From Calothrix parasitica NIES-267 (GTDB lineage: Bacteria; Cyanobacteriota; Cyanobacteriia; Cyanobacteriales; Nostocaceae): a DNA stretch of 64,000 nt. Every line of letters begins with the position of its first letter. Position 1 is the stretch's first letter. The stretch lies in contig NZ_AP018227.1 in assembly GCF_002368095.1 (NCBI RefSeq), forward strand, positions 1,907,359 to 1,971,358, read 5' to 3'. The notes beneath the pieces are model-generated. The model made no database searches, had not been told where the DNA came from, and saw only the letters and a program-made list of their open reading frames with translations. The position numbers and the translations under genes were made by a program. Shown piece by piece: positions 17,208 to 25,822 of this stretch.

Positions 17208-18080
17208 ATGACTCAAAGTAAAGAATTTCGACCAACTCCAGAAGATATCCCAGGACAACAACTAGATTATCCTGCCAAGCAAGCGGATATGATACCGCAG
17301 CCAGATAGCGATTTATCTAATTACCGAGCGGCTGGTAAACTGCAAGGCAAAGTGGCTTTGATTACAGGTGGTGATTCTGGAATCGGTAGGGCTATTGCTA
17401 TTGCTTATGCAATGGAAGGTGCGGATGTCGCGATTATCTACAATCAAAATGACGAAGATGCCGAAATCACTCGTGAAGCTGTAGAGAAAAGGCAGCAAAA
17501 TTGTTTAATTATTAAGGCAGATGTCCGCGACTTTGCAGCCTGTAGTCAAGCAGTTGAACAAACAGTAAATAAATATGGCAAGCTAAATATTTTAGTTAAC
17601 AATGCTGCTTACCAGATGGTTCAAGAAAGTTTCGAGGATTTAAGTATCGAGCAATTTCAATACACTATCGAAACTAATGTTTACGGCTATTTTTACATGG
17701 TAAAGGCAGCGCTACCTCATCTTCAAGAAGGCGATGCAATTATTAATACAGGGAGTATAGTTGGCAAAATTGGTAAAGAGTTTTTGATTGATTATTCTAC
17801 TAGTAAAGGTGCGGTTCATACTTTTACTAAATCACTAGCGTTAAATTTAGCCGAACGCAAAATTAAGGTCAATGCTGTAGTTCCCGGTCCCGTATGGACA
17901 CCAAATATTCCAGCAACTATGCCCAAAGAAATGGTCGAAAACTTTGATAAAGATTCGGCTTTTAAGCGAGCCGGACAGCCAGAAGAACTTGCTCCAGCTT
18001 ACGTATTTTTAGCATCCCAAGATAGCAGTTTTATTACTGGAGCCTTAGTTGATGTAACTGGCGGACAACTTTCTAGTTAA
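17208..18080 (+). CDS. SDR family oxidoreductase (GSP39/YghA type)
   Basis: A 290-residue short-chain dehydrogenase. The first 45 residues form the extension (PGQQLDYPAKQADMIPQP) typical of the YghA/YdaD general-stress subgroup. The Rossmann signature is TGGDSGIG (53-60), NNAA at 131-134, and the catalytic Ser183, Tyr196 and Lys200 (YSTSK) are all present, so an NAD(P)-dependent alcohol/aldehyde or sugar oxidoreductase activity is expected; the substrate is unknown. It is followed by the remnant of a GMC oxidoreductase, another alcohol/sugar oxidising family, which may once have worked with it. Confidence 0.88.
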   Translation: MTQSKEFRPTPEDIPGQQLDYPAKQADMIPQPDSDLSNYRAAGKLQGKVALITGGDSGIGRAIAIAYAMEGADVAIIYNQNDEDAEITREAVEKRQQNCLIIKADVRDFAACSQAVEQTVNKYGKLNILVNNAAYQMVQESFEDLSIEQFQYTIETNVYGYFYMVKAALPHLQEGDAIINTGSIVGKIGKEFLIDYSTSKGAVHTFTKSLALNLAERKIKVNAVVPGPVWTPNIPATMPKEMVENFDKDSAFKRAGQPEELAPAYVFLASQDSSFITGALVDVTGGQLSS

Positions 18081-18211
18081 AGGTTGGGTTGTTACTTGAT
18101 TAAAAACGTGCCTTCATGATGCAGCTATTTGGCAATTATGAAGGTAAAAAATATAGTTATCGCCTCCAGGACTAATAATCAATAATTAATAACTAATAAA
18201 GTATCAAGTAA

Positions 18212-18858
18212 ATGTATAAATATTGCGACATAATTATAGCAGGGGTTGGTGTGGTCGGTAATAATCAAGCAGAACAACTGCATAAAGCATATGGAAAACT
18301 AAAAACAAACTCTAGTAAAACCGTAAATAAAACAATTTGTCCGATAAATTTATCAATTGAAGATATAAAATCATTTGGTCACGTTCGCTTAACTGATAAT
18401 TATAGATGGGTACCATCAAGTATTATAAAAGTTCTTGCGAATCATTCTGTAGATTGTTGTATGCAAAGCGATGACTTACCGAATGTTGAAAATCGTGTCG
18501 AAATAGCAAAAAAAAATAAAATAAAAGTTTATTATCGTCTAAATAATCAAGAAGCGACCGCGCCACTGACAACATCAATTTGAAAAGATGTTCCGAAAAG
18601 CTTAGTTGCTACTTCTAAAGGCGCACAACTATCCCACTAAAAACGATGAATCATCAAGGAGGAACTTGCTGATTTATAAGTAACTCAATAGTTGATGCTC
18701 TTGATTTAAATTGTGGTACCCACGATATAAATAAACTTTATGTGGTAGATTCAAGTTTCCTCCCTTCAATTGGGGTAATGAATCCGACATTAACAAAAGT
18801 TGCTAATGCTATATTATCTACCCGAGCATCTCAAACAAAAATTAAATATAAGTTTTGA
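18212..18858 (+). pseudogene. Decayed GMC (glucose-methanol-choline) oxidoreductase
   Basis: An intact reading frame of 123 codons (18212-18583) opens with an FAD-binding-like strand (CDIIIAGVGVVGNN) and then jumps to a piece typical of the second half of GMC enzymes (SIIKVLANHSVD, then QSDDLPNVENRV). After its stop, bases 18647-18858 read in another frame with one in-frame stop: HQGGTC, stop, then SIVDALDLNCGTHDINKLYV, VDSSFLPSIGVMNPTLTKVA. That is the conserved GMC C-terminus with its VDSS and NPTLT blocks. A normal enzyme has about 500-560 residues, so more than half the middle is deleted and the end is frameshifted. It should be inactive. Confidence 0.85.
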
Positions 18859-18968
18859 GGATGAACAACACAATGAGTAAAACAAAAAAAGTTTCATTCT
18901 CGAAATACACCCTACAGCGGTGAACCCAAGCAAAACGAAGTTGAAGCCTTCAGGAGTTTTTGATTAAC

Positions 18969-19961
18969 ATGCAACCAGTAATTGATAGGGGACAAGACAG
19001 CGCATCCGCCGCTCAAAGGCTAAATACAGATACAGTACGTGCTTTTTTAGTTCAAATTGGCCGCGTACCATTACTAACTCGTGAAGAAGAAATCTTTTAT
19101 GCTCAACGAGTTAAACAGTTAACGCAATTACTGCAAATCAAAGAAGATTTAACAGAAAAATTAGATTCAGAACCACCATTTTCTGCATGGTCTGATGCCG
19201 CACAAATGTCAGAATCTCAACTGCAAGAAACCCTTGACCAAGGAGAGATTGCTCGACAAAAAATGATTGAAGCCAACTTACGTTTAGTTGTGGCGATCGC
19301 CAAAAAATATCAGCATCGGAATTTAGAGTTTGTTGATTTAATTCAGGAAGGAACTTTAGGCTTACAAAGAGGAGTAGAAAAGTTCGACCCCGACAAAGGA
19401 TATAAATTTTCTACTTACGCTTACTGGTGGATTAGACAAGCAATTACAAGAGCTTTAGACCAAAAAAGTCGCTCCATCCGTTTACCGATTCACGTATGTC
19501 AAACTCTGAAAAAAATTAAAAAAGCCCGTCGGGATTTAACTCAAGACCTAGGACGTACCCCGACAATGAAGGAGATTGCTTCTCAAGTATCTCTAAAACC
19601 TTCTCAAATTCAAGATTATCTACATATGTCTCGTCAACCCGTATCCTTAGATTTGCGAGTTGGTGAAGGACAAGACACTGAACTGCAAGACTTACTCGAA
19701 GACACAAGTTCTTCCATTGATGATTATGTTAACAGTCAGTCACTAAAAGAATGTCTTAATGAAATGCTCGTTGAATTAACACCCCAACAGCGAGAAGTAG
19801 TCAACCTACATTTCGGTTTAAAAGACGGACGAGAATTAACATTAACAGAAGTTGCTAAACGTATGGATATTTCTCATACAAGAGTCCGACAGCTACAGCG
19901 TCAAGCAATCGCTCGCTTACGTCGTAAGAAAATGAAAGTAAAAAGTTTTATTGCGAGTTAG
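18969..19961 (+). CDS. Group 2 (RpoD-like) RNA polymerase sigma factor
   Basis: A 330-residue sigma-70 factor from the ATG at 18969; an in-frame TTG at 18960 lies only 3 bp from AGGAG (18952-18956), so the start is uncertain. Region 1.2 (TVRAFLVQIGRVPLLTREEE), region 2 (EANLRLVVAIAKKYQ, then DLIQEGTLGLQRGVEKFDP, then FSTYAYWWIRQAI), region 3, and a region 4 helix-turn-helix (LTEVAKRMDISHTRVRQLQR) are intact. The long region 1.1 of the housekeeping factor is absent, which makes it a non-essential group 2 type used in stress or nutrient responses. It could direct the stress genes around it. I cannot say which Sig subgroup it is. Confidence 0.92.
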   Translation: MQPVIDRGQDSASAAQRLNTDTVRAFLVQIGRVPLLTREEEIFYAQRVKQLTQLLQIKEDLTEKLDSEPPFSAWSDAAQMSESQLQETLDQGEIARQKMIEANLRLVVAIAKKYQHRNLEFVDLIQEGTLGLQRGVEKFDPDKGYKFSTYAYWWIRQAITRALDQKSRSIRLPIHVCQTLKKIKKARRDLTQDLGRTPTMKEIASQVSLKPSQIQDYLHMSRQPVSLDLRVGEGQDTELQDLLEDTSSSIDDYVNSQSLKECLNEMLVELTPQQREVVNLHFGLKDGRELTLTEVAKRMDISHTRVRQLQRQAIARLRRKKMKVKSFIAS

Positions 19962-19974
19962 AAATTAGGGAATA

Positions 19975-20002
19975 GTTAGGAGTTAGGAGTTAGGAGTTAA
20001 GA
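19975..20002. repeat. Heptamer array (GTTAGGA x4)
   Basis: Three GTTAGGA units and one GTTAAGA follow the sigma factor stop codon within 15 bp. The same heptamer recurs near 25604 and 37797. Confidence 0.8.
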
Positions 20003-20179
20003 GTTTAGAAATTACCTTAACTATCATATTTTCTTCGTAGGGTGCTGTGACACCAAACAATTCTGAACGTAGTAATAATATTGTTATTGTCACGCACCAG
20101 TCGGAATTTTGTACTAGTTATTTTCTCCTTGTCTCCTCTTCTCCTTGTCCCCTTTTCTCCCTATCTAAAAAAAAGAGCA

Positions 20180-20644
20180 ATGTTAAAACCTTGGATGATA
20201 ATCGGAGCCGTAACATTTATAGTGGCTCTTGGAAGTAGTGTAATTAGACCCAAAGATGTCAAATGGTTTAACCGATTGCAAAGACCAAGTTGGTTGACAT
20301 TTGAAAAATTGATTCCAGTTATCTGGACGATAATTTTTATTTGCGGTGCATGGTCGGCTTATATAGTTTGGGAACGCGACCCCGGTAGTTCTCAAACTTG
20401 GTATTTAATGGGTTCCTATCTATTGCTTGAAATAGTTGTTGTTGCTTTTACTCCGGTTTCCTTCTGGCTGCAAAGCATGAAAGCAGGAGCAATTGTAGGA
20501 GGAATCGGATTTGTTATCGGATTAATTTTGACTATCTGTGTTTTACCAGTATCCCTTTGGGCTGCTTTATTATTAGTACCCTATTTAATTTGGAGTCCTA
20601 TTGGTACTTATACCGCTTGGGAAATATATAAGTTGAATCGGTGA
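20180..20644 (+). CDS. tspO: TspO/MBR family tryptophan-rich membrane protein
   Basis: A 154-residue protein from the ATG at 20180, with AAAGAG just upstream; an in-frame ATG at 20081 would read through T/C-rich repeats and is rejected. It has five hydrophobic segments and the family landmarks near the first loop: WFNRLQRPSWLTF, then VIWTIIFICGAWSAYIVW. TspO proteins bind porphyrins and related ligands and act in stress and tetrapyrrole signalling in bacterial outer or inner membranes. This copy is somewhat divergent, so the assignment is good but not certain. It lies between the sigma factor and MscS. Confidence 0.78.
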   Translation: MLKPWMIIGAVTFIVALGSSVIRPKDVKWFNRLQRPSWLTFEKLIPVIWTIIFICGAWSAYIVWERDPGSSQTWYLMGSYLLLEIVVVAFTPVSFWLQSMKAGAIVGGIGFVIGLILTICVLPVSLWAALLLVPYLIWSPIGTYTAWEIYKLNR

Positions 20645-20785
20645 GCAGTTAACAGTTTAGAAACTAATGTGTTTTTAAGTAAACAATTAGTTATTATATA
20701 CATGAAAAACCATTCTCAATAACTATCTTATTTTTTTAATTCATATTATTATAAGTATCATAATTCACAAAAATATTATCGTAGT

Positions 20786-20813
20786 GGGAGCATCTTGCTC
20801 CCTATTTTTTGAG
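20786..20813 (+). terminator. Hairpin GGGAGCA...TGCTCCC followed by T-run
   Basis: A 7-bp stem with a 3-nt loop (20786-20802), followed by TATTTTTT, makes a possible terminator about 140 bp after the TspO gene. The same 17-bp palindrome is exact at 35611-35627 and in inverted, one-mismatch form at 34957-34973, so it is also a dispersed repeat. Confidence 0.55.
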
Positions 20814-20870
20814 AGCCAGAAATCAACAACTAACAACTCATAATTAACCACTAACTATTAACCACTGTTC

Positions 20871-21926
20871 ATGATAATTTTACAAGCACCATCACCATCA
20901 CCTTCACCAGTAGATGCAAAAGAGGAAATAACTTCGGCTTGGGATAGGACACTAGATTTATATCAGAATACTATTAATAGATTGCCAAGTATTATCTTGG
21001 CAATTGTTGTTTTTATTATCTTTTTCTTCCTTGCTAGAGGTATTAAAATAGCAATCAGACGATTGACGCGCCATCGTCGTAATGCTCGCAGTTTAGGAAT
21101 GGTTTTGGGTCGCTTGGCTCAAGGTATAGTTATATTAATTGGTGCATTTATAGCGTTAACGATTGTTATTCCTTCGTTTAAGATTGGTGATTTAGTGCAG
21201 CTATTTGGAATCAGTGGTGTTGCAATTGGTTTTGCTTTCCGCGATATTCTCCAAAACTTTCTTGCTGGAATTCTAATTTTACTTACCGAACCCTTTGAAA
21301 TTAACGACCAAATTGTATTTAAAAATTTTGAAGGAACTGTAGAAAATATTGAAACGCGAGCGACTACCATTAGAACTTATGATGGTCGTCGAATTGTGAT
21401 TCCTAATGCTGAATTATTTACTAATTCCGTCACTGTTAATACTGCTTTTGAAAACCGACGCATACAATATGATTTTGGTATCGGCTATGGGGATGATATT
21501 GAGCAAGCAAAACAGTTAATTTTAGAAGCGATAAGAGAAACTGAAGGTGTTCTAAGCGACCCCCCACCAGATGCAATTGTTGTAGATTTAGCTGACTTTA
21601 CCGTTAATATTCGCGGGAGGTGGTGGATTAATCCTCCCCGTCGGGCTGATGCTTTGGATTTCCGCGATAGAGTACTCAGTGCAGTTAAAAATAAATTAAC
21701 TTCTAACGGTATAGATATGCCATTCCCAACTCAACAAATCTTGTTCCACGACCAAACAGAAGAGACAGACGGGGACAGAAACCGTCAGCGAGAGGGATGG
21801 CCGGGTTATGGCAAAGTTCCCAATAGTCGCAGCATTGGGGGTTCTTTAAGCCGACTTATTAAAAATCAATCTCAAAGCAGAAGTGAAGATGGTAATAGTA
21901 GCAATGCTTCGACTATTGACAATTAA
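20871..21926 (+). CDS. MscS family mechanosensitive ion channel
   Basis: A 351-residue protein. A Pro/Ser-rich start leads into hydrophobic segments at about 38-57, 80-103 and 105-128. The third carries the Gly/Ala-rich pore helix (FGISGVAIGFAFRDILQNFLAG). The conserved beta domain follows (EPFEINDQIVF, then GTVENIETRATTIRTYDGRRIVIPNAEL), then the alpha/beta C-terminal vestibule to about 300 and a disordered Ser/Asn-rich tail. It should open on membrane tension and release solutes on hypo-osmotic shock. The next gene starts 6 bp after its stop, so the two form an operon. Confidence 0.92.
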   Translation: MIILQAPSPSPSPVDAKEEITSAWDRTLDLYQNTINRLPSIILAIVVFIIFFFLARGIKIAIRRLTRHRRNARSLGMVLGRLAQGIVILIGAFIALTIVIPSFKIGDLVQLFGISGVAIGFAFRDILQNFLAGILILLTEPFEINDQIVFKNFEGTVENIETRATTIRTYDGRRIVIPNAELFTNSVTVNTAFENRRIQYDFGIGYGDDIEQAKQLILEAIRETEGVLSDPPPDAIVVDLADFTVNIRGRWWINPPRRADALDFRDRVLSAVKNKLTSNGIDMPFPTQQILFHDQTEETDGDRNRQREGWPGYGKVPNSRSIGGSLSRLIKNQSQSRSEDGNSSNASTIDN

Positions 21927-21932
21927 CAAGCA

Positions 21933-23282
21933 ATGAAAAATATCAGACTGGGTAAACTGTGGGATTCCCTAAATTCCAGCTACTGGTTTGTACCTACGGT
22001 GATGGCAATTATGTCTACCGTGCTAGCGTTTAGTTTACTCAGATTGGATAGACTCAGTTACTACGGGCCGCTGATAAAATGGGGCTGGATTTATACGGGT
22101 AGTGCTGATGGGGCACGCGGTGTACTTTCAACAGTTGCAGGTTCGACGATTGGTATTACTGCAACTGCTTTTTCTATCACCATCGTGGCTCTTCAGCTTG
22201 CTTCTTCAAATTTCGGTCCGAGAATATTGCGTAATTTTATGCAAGATGTAGGGAATAAAGTAGTACTTGGTACCTTTATTAGTACTTTTGTTTATTCCTT
22301 ATTAATATTGCGAGCAATTTATGGAAGTGCTGATGATAGAAACCAATTTGTACCCCATCTTTCGGTAACGGTAGGAATTATTTTGGCCATAATTTGTACC
22401 GGAGTGCTGATTTACTTTATTCATCATGCATCTACTATTATTCAGGTTTCCTATGTAATTTCTCAAATTAGTCAAGAATTAGATGACGCTATAGAAAGAT
22501 TATTTCCCCAAAAAATTGGATATAGCGAACCCGACCATAAGCATTCGGAAGCAGAAATTCCAGAAGATTTTGACAAGGAAGCTTTTCCCATCAAAAGCTC
22601 AAGTAAAGGTTACGTCCAAGCAATTGATGACGACAAATTGATGGATATAGCTTGTAAATATAACTTGCTGGTGAAAATTTTCACCAAACCGGGAAAATTC
22701 GTGCTGAAAGGAGGTCACACCGTCAAAATACTTGCGATGGATGATAATAACAAAACTCTTCCTTTTGAGGAAATCCAAAAGCAAATTCACCAAGCATTTA
22801 TTGTCGGTAGAGAGCGTAACGAACAACAAGACGTAGAATTCCCGATAAATCAACTTGTGGAAATAGCATTACGTGCTTTATCACCGAGTCTTAACGACCC
22901 CTTCACCGCTATTCGCTGCATAGACCACTTAGGTGCAGGACTTTCCCGTTTAGTTCAAACTAATTTTCCTTCCCCCTATCGTTACGATGGATTTGAAAAT
23001 CTTCGTGTAATTGCTCATCCGGTAACATTTTCAGGACTAACCGATGTTGCTTTCAATCAAATTCGTCAAAATTGTTCCAGCGATGCAGCAGTAACCGTTC
23101 GTTTATTAGAATCAATTGCTGTAATTGCCGAGTATACAGAAAAATCCGCAGATAAAAAAGCTCTACGTCGTCATGCAGATTTGGTATTGAAAGGTAGTCG
23201 TCAAGGTTTATCTTTCGACGAAGATATCAAAGATGTTGAACAAAAATATGCAGAAGTTTTGAAAGCAAACGGTAGAAAGTGA
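21933..23282 (+). CDS. DUF2254 family membrane protein
   Basis: A 449-residue protein. Four hydrophobic segments lie in the first 165 residues (about 18-36, 60-95, 108-128 and 140-165) with the family block AGSTIGITATAFSITIVALQLASSNFGPR. The remaining 280 residues are soluble and probably cytoplasmic, with GGHTVKIL and the conserved ALSPSLNDPFTAIRCIDHLG. The function of DUF2254 is not established. Operon pairing with an MscS channel suggests a part in osmotic or ion homeostasis; that is inference. Confidence 0.88.
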   Translation: MKNIRLGKLWDSLNSSYWFVPTVMAIMSTVLAFSLLRLDRLSYYGPLIKWGWIYTGSADGARGVLSTVAGSTIGITATAFSITIVALQLASSNFGPRILRNFMQDVGNKVVLGTFISTFVYSLLILRAIYGSADDRNQFVPHLSVTVGIILAIICTGVLIYFIHHASTIIQVSYVISQISQELDDAIERLFPQKIGYSEPDHKHSEAEIPEDFDKEAFPIKSSSKGYVQAIDDDKLMDIACKYNLLVKIFTKPGKFVLKGGHTVKILAMDDNNKTLPFEEIQKQIHQAFIVGRERNEQQDVEFPINQLVEIALRALSPSLNDPFTAIRCIDHLGAGLSRLVQTNFPSPYRYDGFENLRVIAHPVTFSGLTDVAFNQIRQNCSSDAAVTVRLLESIAVIAEYTEKSADKKALRRHADLVLKGSRQGLSFDEDIKDVEQKYAEVLKANGRK

Positions 23283-23841
23283 AAGTTAGGACTTCGGAAT
23301 TGGCATTTCTACTCCCTATAAGTATATGAAATAATACCTACGAAGTATATCTTCAGCTAGGTGTTTTTAACTGTTATCAATAATTATAATTTTGTAAAAG
23401 ATAATCTTTCCTCACAACTTCCTCAAATTATTAACCTATAAATGAAGCAAAATCATTTAATTGGATTTAGCTGAATAATTTAGAACTTGTTAAAGAGAAT
23501 ATACTGCAAAAACTTAGCAGCTCGCTTATTTTCATACCAACAGTTTGATTAAAAATAGCTTAACATTCCGTAAACCTATTAGCTTATAAGCATGTTTTCG
23601 ACCTTATTTTGTTACTAAGTGTTAAGCTTTTTTTTACAAAATAATTAAGAAAAATCGGTATGATATTGCTCCCTGGTAATATTTTAAGCAATCTGTCGCC
23701 TTAGCAGTACGAATACACAAAATTAAAATTACTTGTCAAATTAGGTATAGCTCGGATACGATAATTTACTGAACCAGGGTCATGACGATATACATCGGTA
23801 ATACGAAGAAAAAATTACCATCTTTAAAAAAGGATACCAAA
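23283..23841. other. AT-rich intergenic region, no gene seen
   Basis: About 560 bp without coding signal after the MscS-DUF2254 operon. No strong hairpin with T-run is found near the operon end. The last part provides AAGGA at 23830-23834, the ribosome binding site of the next gene. Confidence 0.5.
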
Positions 23842-24612
23842 ATGAATTCAACTGCTTTGAATTACGTTGAAGAAAAAATAGTTTCAATTGAACTTGATTC
23901 TGTCCGTTTGCAAGCAGAAATAGTTTTACCATTAGCTTGCCAAGGAATGGTGGTATTTGTACATAGTAGTGGAGTTGGTAGTTATAGCACTCGAAATCGT
24001 TATTTAGCTCATTTATTGAGAAAAACAGCAGGGGTTGCCACCGTACAAATCGATTTATTAACTCCACAAGAAGAAGCAATTGATTTACGTAGCAAACATT
24101 GTAGTAGTAACGTTCAATTCCTGGTCAAAAGATTAACTGCTGCCACAAACTGGCTGCTTGATTACCCCCTTACCAGTCATTTAAAAATTGGTTATTTCGG
24201 AGAACAAACCGGTGCAGATGCAGCCTTACTTGCAGCAGCAGAAAACAAATCAGCAGTAGGTGCTGTAGTTTCTTGCAGCGGAAAAAATTGTTTAACACAG
24301 GATGCTTTATCTAGGCTACAAACACCCAGCTTATTAATTGTTGGTGAAAACGATTTACCAGCAATTACAACAAATCAAGATGCAGTTGAACAAATTCAAA
24401 TTACTGACAAAGAATTAAAAATCATTCCAAACGTAGGTCGTCAATTTAAAGAAACTGGTGCAATAGAAGAAATTGCTCGTTTAGCTAGTCATTGGTTTAA
24501 ACAGTATTTATCATCTGTCTCATATCCCCAAAGCGGTGCAAATGTCTACAAGTCGTTGTATAGAGATAGAGCTAACACTCAAATAAATCAGCAAATTACA
24601 ACAATAAAATAA
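23842..24612 (+). CDS. Dienelactone-hydrolase-like alpha/beta fold protein lacking catalytic Ser and His
   Basis: A 256-residue protein started at the ATG at 23842, which has AAGGA seven bases upstream; an ATG 60 bp earlier has no usable site. The fold is that of the dienelactone hydrolase/phosphoribosyltransferase-associated hydrolases of cyanobacteria: HSSGVGSYSTRNRYLA after the first strands, a nucleophile-elbow strand, LLIVGENDLP and a final helix ARLASHWF. At the elbow, where relatives read G-A-S-T-G, it reads GEQTG, so Gln122 replaces the serine. Where relatives have a catalytic His before FEE, it reads VGRQFKE, so Arg200 replaces it. Asp171 remains. It is probably not a hydrolase; a binding or regulatory role is inferred. 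Confidence 0.75.
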   Translation: MNSTALNYVEEKIVSIELDSVRLQAEIVLPLACQGMVVFVHSSGVGSYSTRNRYLAHLLRKTAGVATVQIDLLTPQEEAIDLRSKHCSSNVQFLVKRLTAATNWLLDYPLTSHLKIGYFGEQTGADAALLAAAENKSAVGAVVSCSGKNCLTQDALSRLQTPSLLIVGENDLPAITTNQDAVEQIQITDKELKIIPNVGRQFKETGAIEEIARLASHWFKQYLSSVSYPQSGANVYKSLYRDRANTQINQQITTIK

Positions 24613-24669
24613 TTTTTCCCACGATAAAAATCTCTTCAATCCTCCTTTTTTTAGGGGGAATTTTTATGG

Positions 24670-24868
24670 GTAATGGGTAAGAAGTAAGAAGTAAGAAGTA
24701 AGAAGTAATGAGTAATGAGTAATGGGTAGCGAGTGGAAAATAGACTATTTTTTCATAGAAAATAAGACCGTAATTGATAATTGATTACTACTTGCTACTT
24801 ACTACTTGCTACTTACTACTTACTACTTGCTACTTACTACTTCCTACTTACTACTTGCTACTCCTAAC
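24670..24868. repeat. Two heptamer arrays of opposite sense between convergent genes
   Basis: The left array (24670-24727) is built from GTAAGAA/GTAATGA units. The right array (24785-24866) is built from TACTTAC/TACTTGC units, the complementary sense. They can fold back over about 60 bp. The right array ends at the stop codon of the minus-strand gene, so the structure may act as a transcription terminator for both genes. Confidence 0.75.
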
Positions 24869-25489
24869 TTATTGCTCATACCAACCTTTGTAACCAGTAA
24901 CTAATCGACTACCGTCTTTAAATACGTGAATTTCAATTTGGTCGCTAGCCCAACTAATTTTGTCTTGAAAGTCTGGATTAAATATACGTACCCGCTGATT
25001 GCTGGATGATACGGGTGAATCTGGAGAATTTATTGCTAAAGATTCTATAAAAGGGCCATCTATTAAAATATCTAACTGTTCTAACAACTCTTTAGAACCT
25101 GCTGGTGCTTGTTCCGATTGCAGCTTTTCTAAAGTAAACCCGGTAAAAGCCATTACGTTTAGTCCTTTCTCTTTGACTTTACGGGCTAAAACAGCCAATT
25201 CGGTCGCTTGCCAAAAAGGTTCTCCTCCCGAAAATGTCAGACCTTTATTACCCGGTTTACTAAGAATTTTCTCAGCCAGTGAATCAACCGATTCAAGTCG
25301 ATTAACTTCAAATGACCAAGATTGCGGATTAAAACAACCCCCACATTCTCGTTTGCAACCTTGTACCCAAACAACAGCCCGACTCCCAGGACCATTTACT
25401 TCTGACTCATCAACGTAACCCATGATATTTAAATAGCCAGAGGGAACGTTTATAGCAGAAGGATATGGGTTAGTTGACTTTATTTCCAT
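24869..25489 (-). CDS. NrdG-like radical SAM activating enzyme
   Basis: A 206-residue single-domain radical SAM protein. It has the cluster motif CKRECGGC (Cys45, Cys49, Cys52; CX3CX2C), the GGEP motif (about 88-91, in TFSGGEPF) and the PGSRAVVWVQGC lead-in typical of the anaerobic ribonucleotide reductase activase group. The size fits activases, which install a glycyl radical on a partner with SAM and a 4Fe-4S cluster. No NrdD-like partner is in the window. In cyanobacteria such proteins are often annotated as 4Fe-4S single cluster or radical SAM proteins with unknown partner. The C-terminal 40 residues are strand-rich. Confidence 0.82.
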   Translation of the reverse strand: MEIKSTNPYPSAINVPSGYLNIMGYVDESEVNGPGSRAVVWVQGCKRECGGCFNPQSWSFEVNRLESVDSLAEKILSKPGNKGLTFSGGEPFWQATELAVLARKVKEKGLNVMAFTGFTLEKLQSEQAPAGSKELLEQLDILIDGPFIESLAINSPDSPVSSSNQRVRIFNPDFQDKISWASDQIEIHVFKDGSRLVTGYKGWYEQ

Positions 25490-25822
25490 TTTTTGCCTCT
25501 TGTAGCCATCAATTTAATAATGACGGTTTTGAATAGGAGAGCGCATCCGCAAAGTCTACTTTATAGGATGTTATTGATAAGTTAAGTAATACAGCAAGTA
25601 GAAAGTTAGGAGTCAAGAGTTAGGAGTTAGGAGTTAGGAGTTAAGAGTTAAGAGTAGTAAATAAATTATCAACTTCTGGTAACTTTTCATTTCCAGTTCG
25701 CTACCAATTACCCATTACTTTTTACTTCCTACTTTTTACTTCCTACTTACTACTTCCTTCCATAGTGACCTGTGTCACTGTCGCATAGTGATTTCAGCTG
25801 GTAGCGTAGAAAACTAAGTTTA
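25490..25822. repeat. Intergenic region with GTTAGGA heptamer array and palindrome
   Basis: At 25604-25652 there are seven 7-bp units of GTTAGGA/GTTAAGA type. A second T/C-rich series (TACTTCC/TACTTTT) spans about 25697-25760. AGTGACCTGTGTCACT (25764-25779) is an inverted repeat that could be an operator for the response-regulator kinase gene downstream. No gene is seen. Confidence 0.6.

Noticed and set aside
20081-20179. N-terminal extension of TspO
   Set aside because: It translates a T/C-rich repeat region; the ATG at 20180 has a purine-rich site and gives the usual TspO length.
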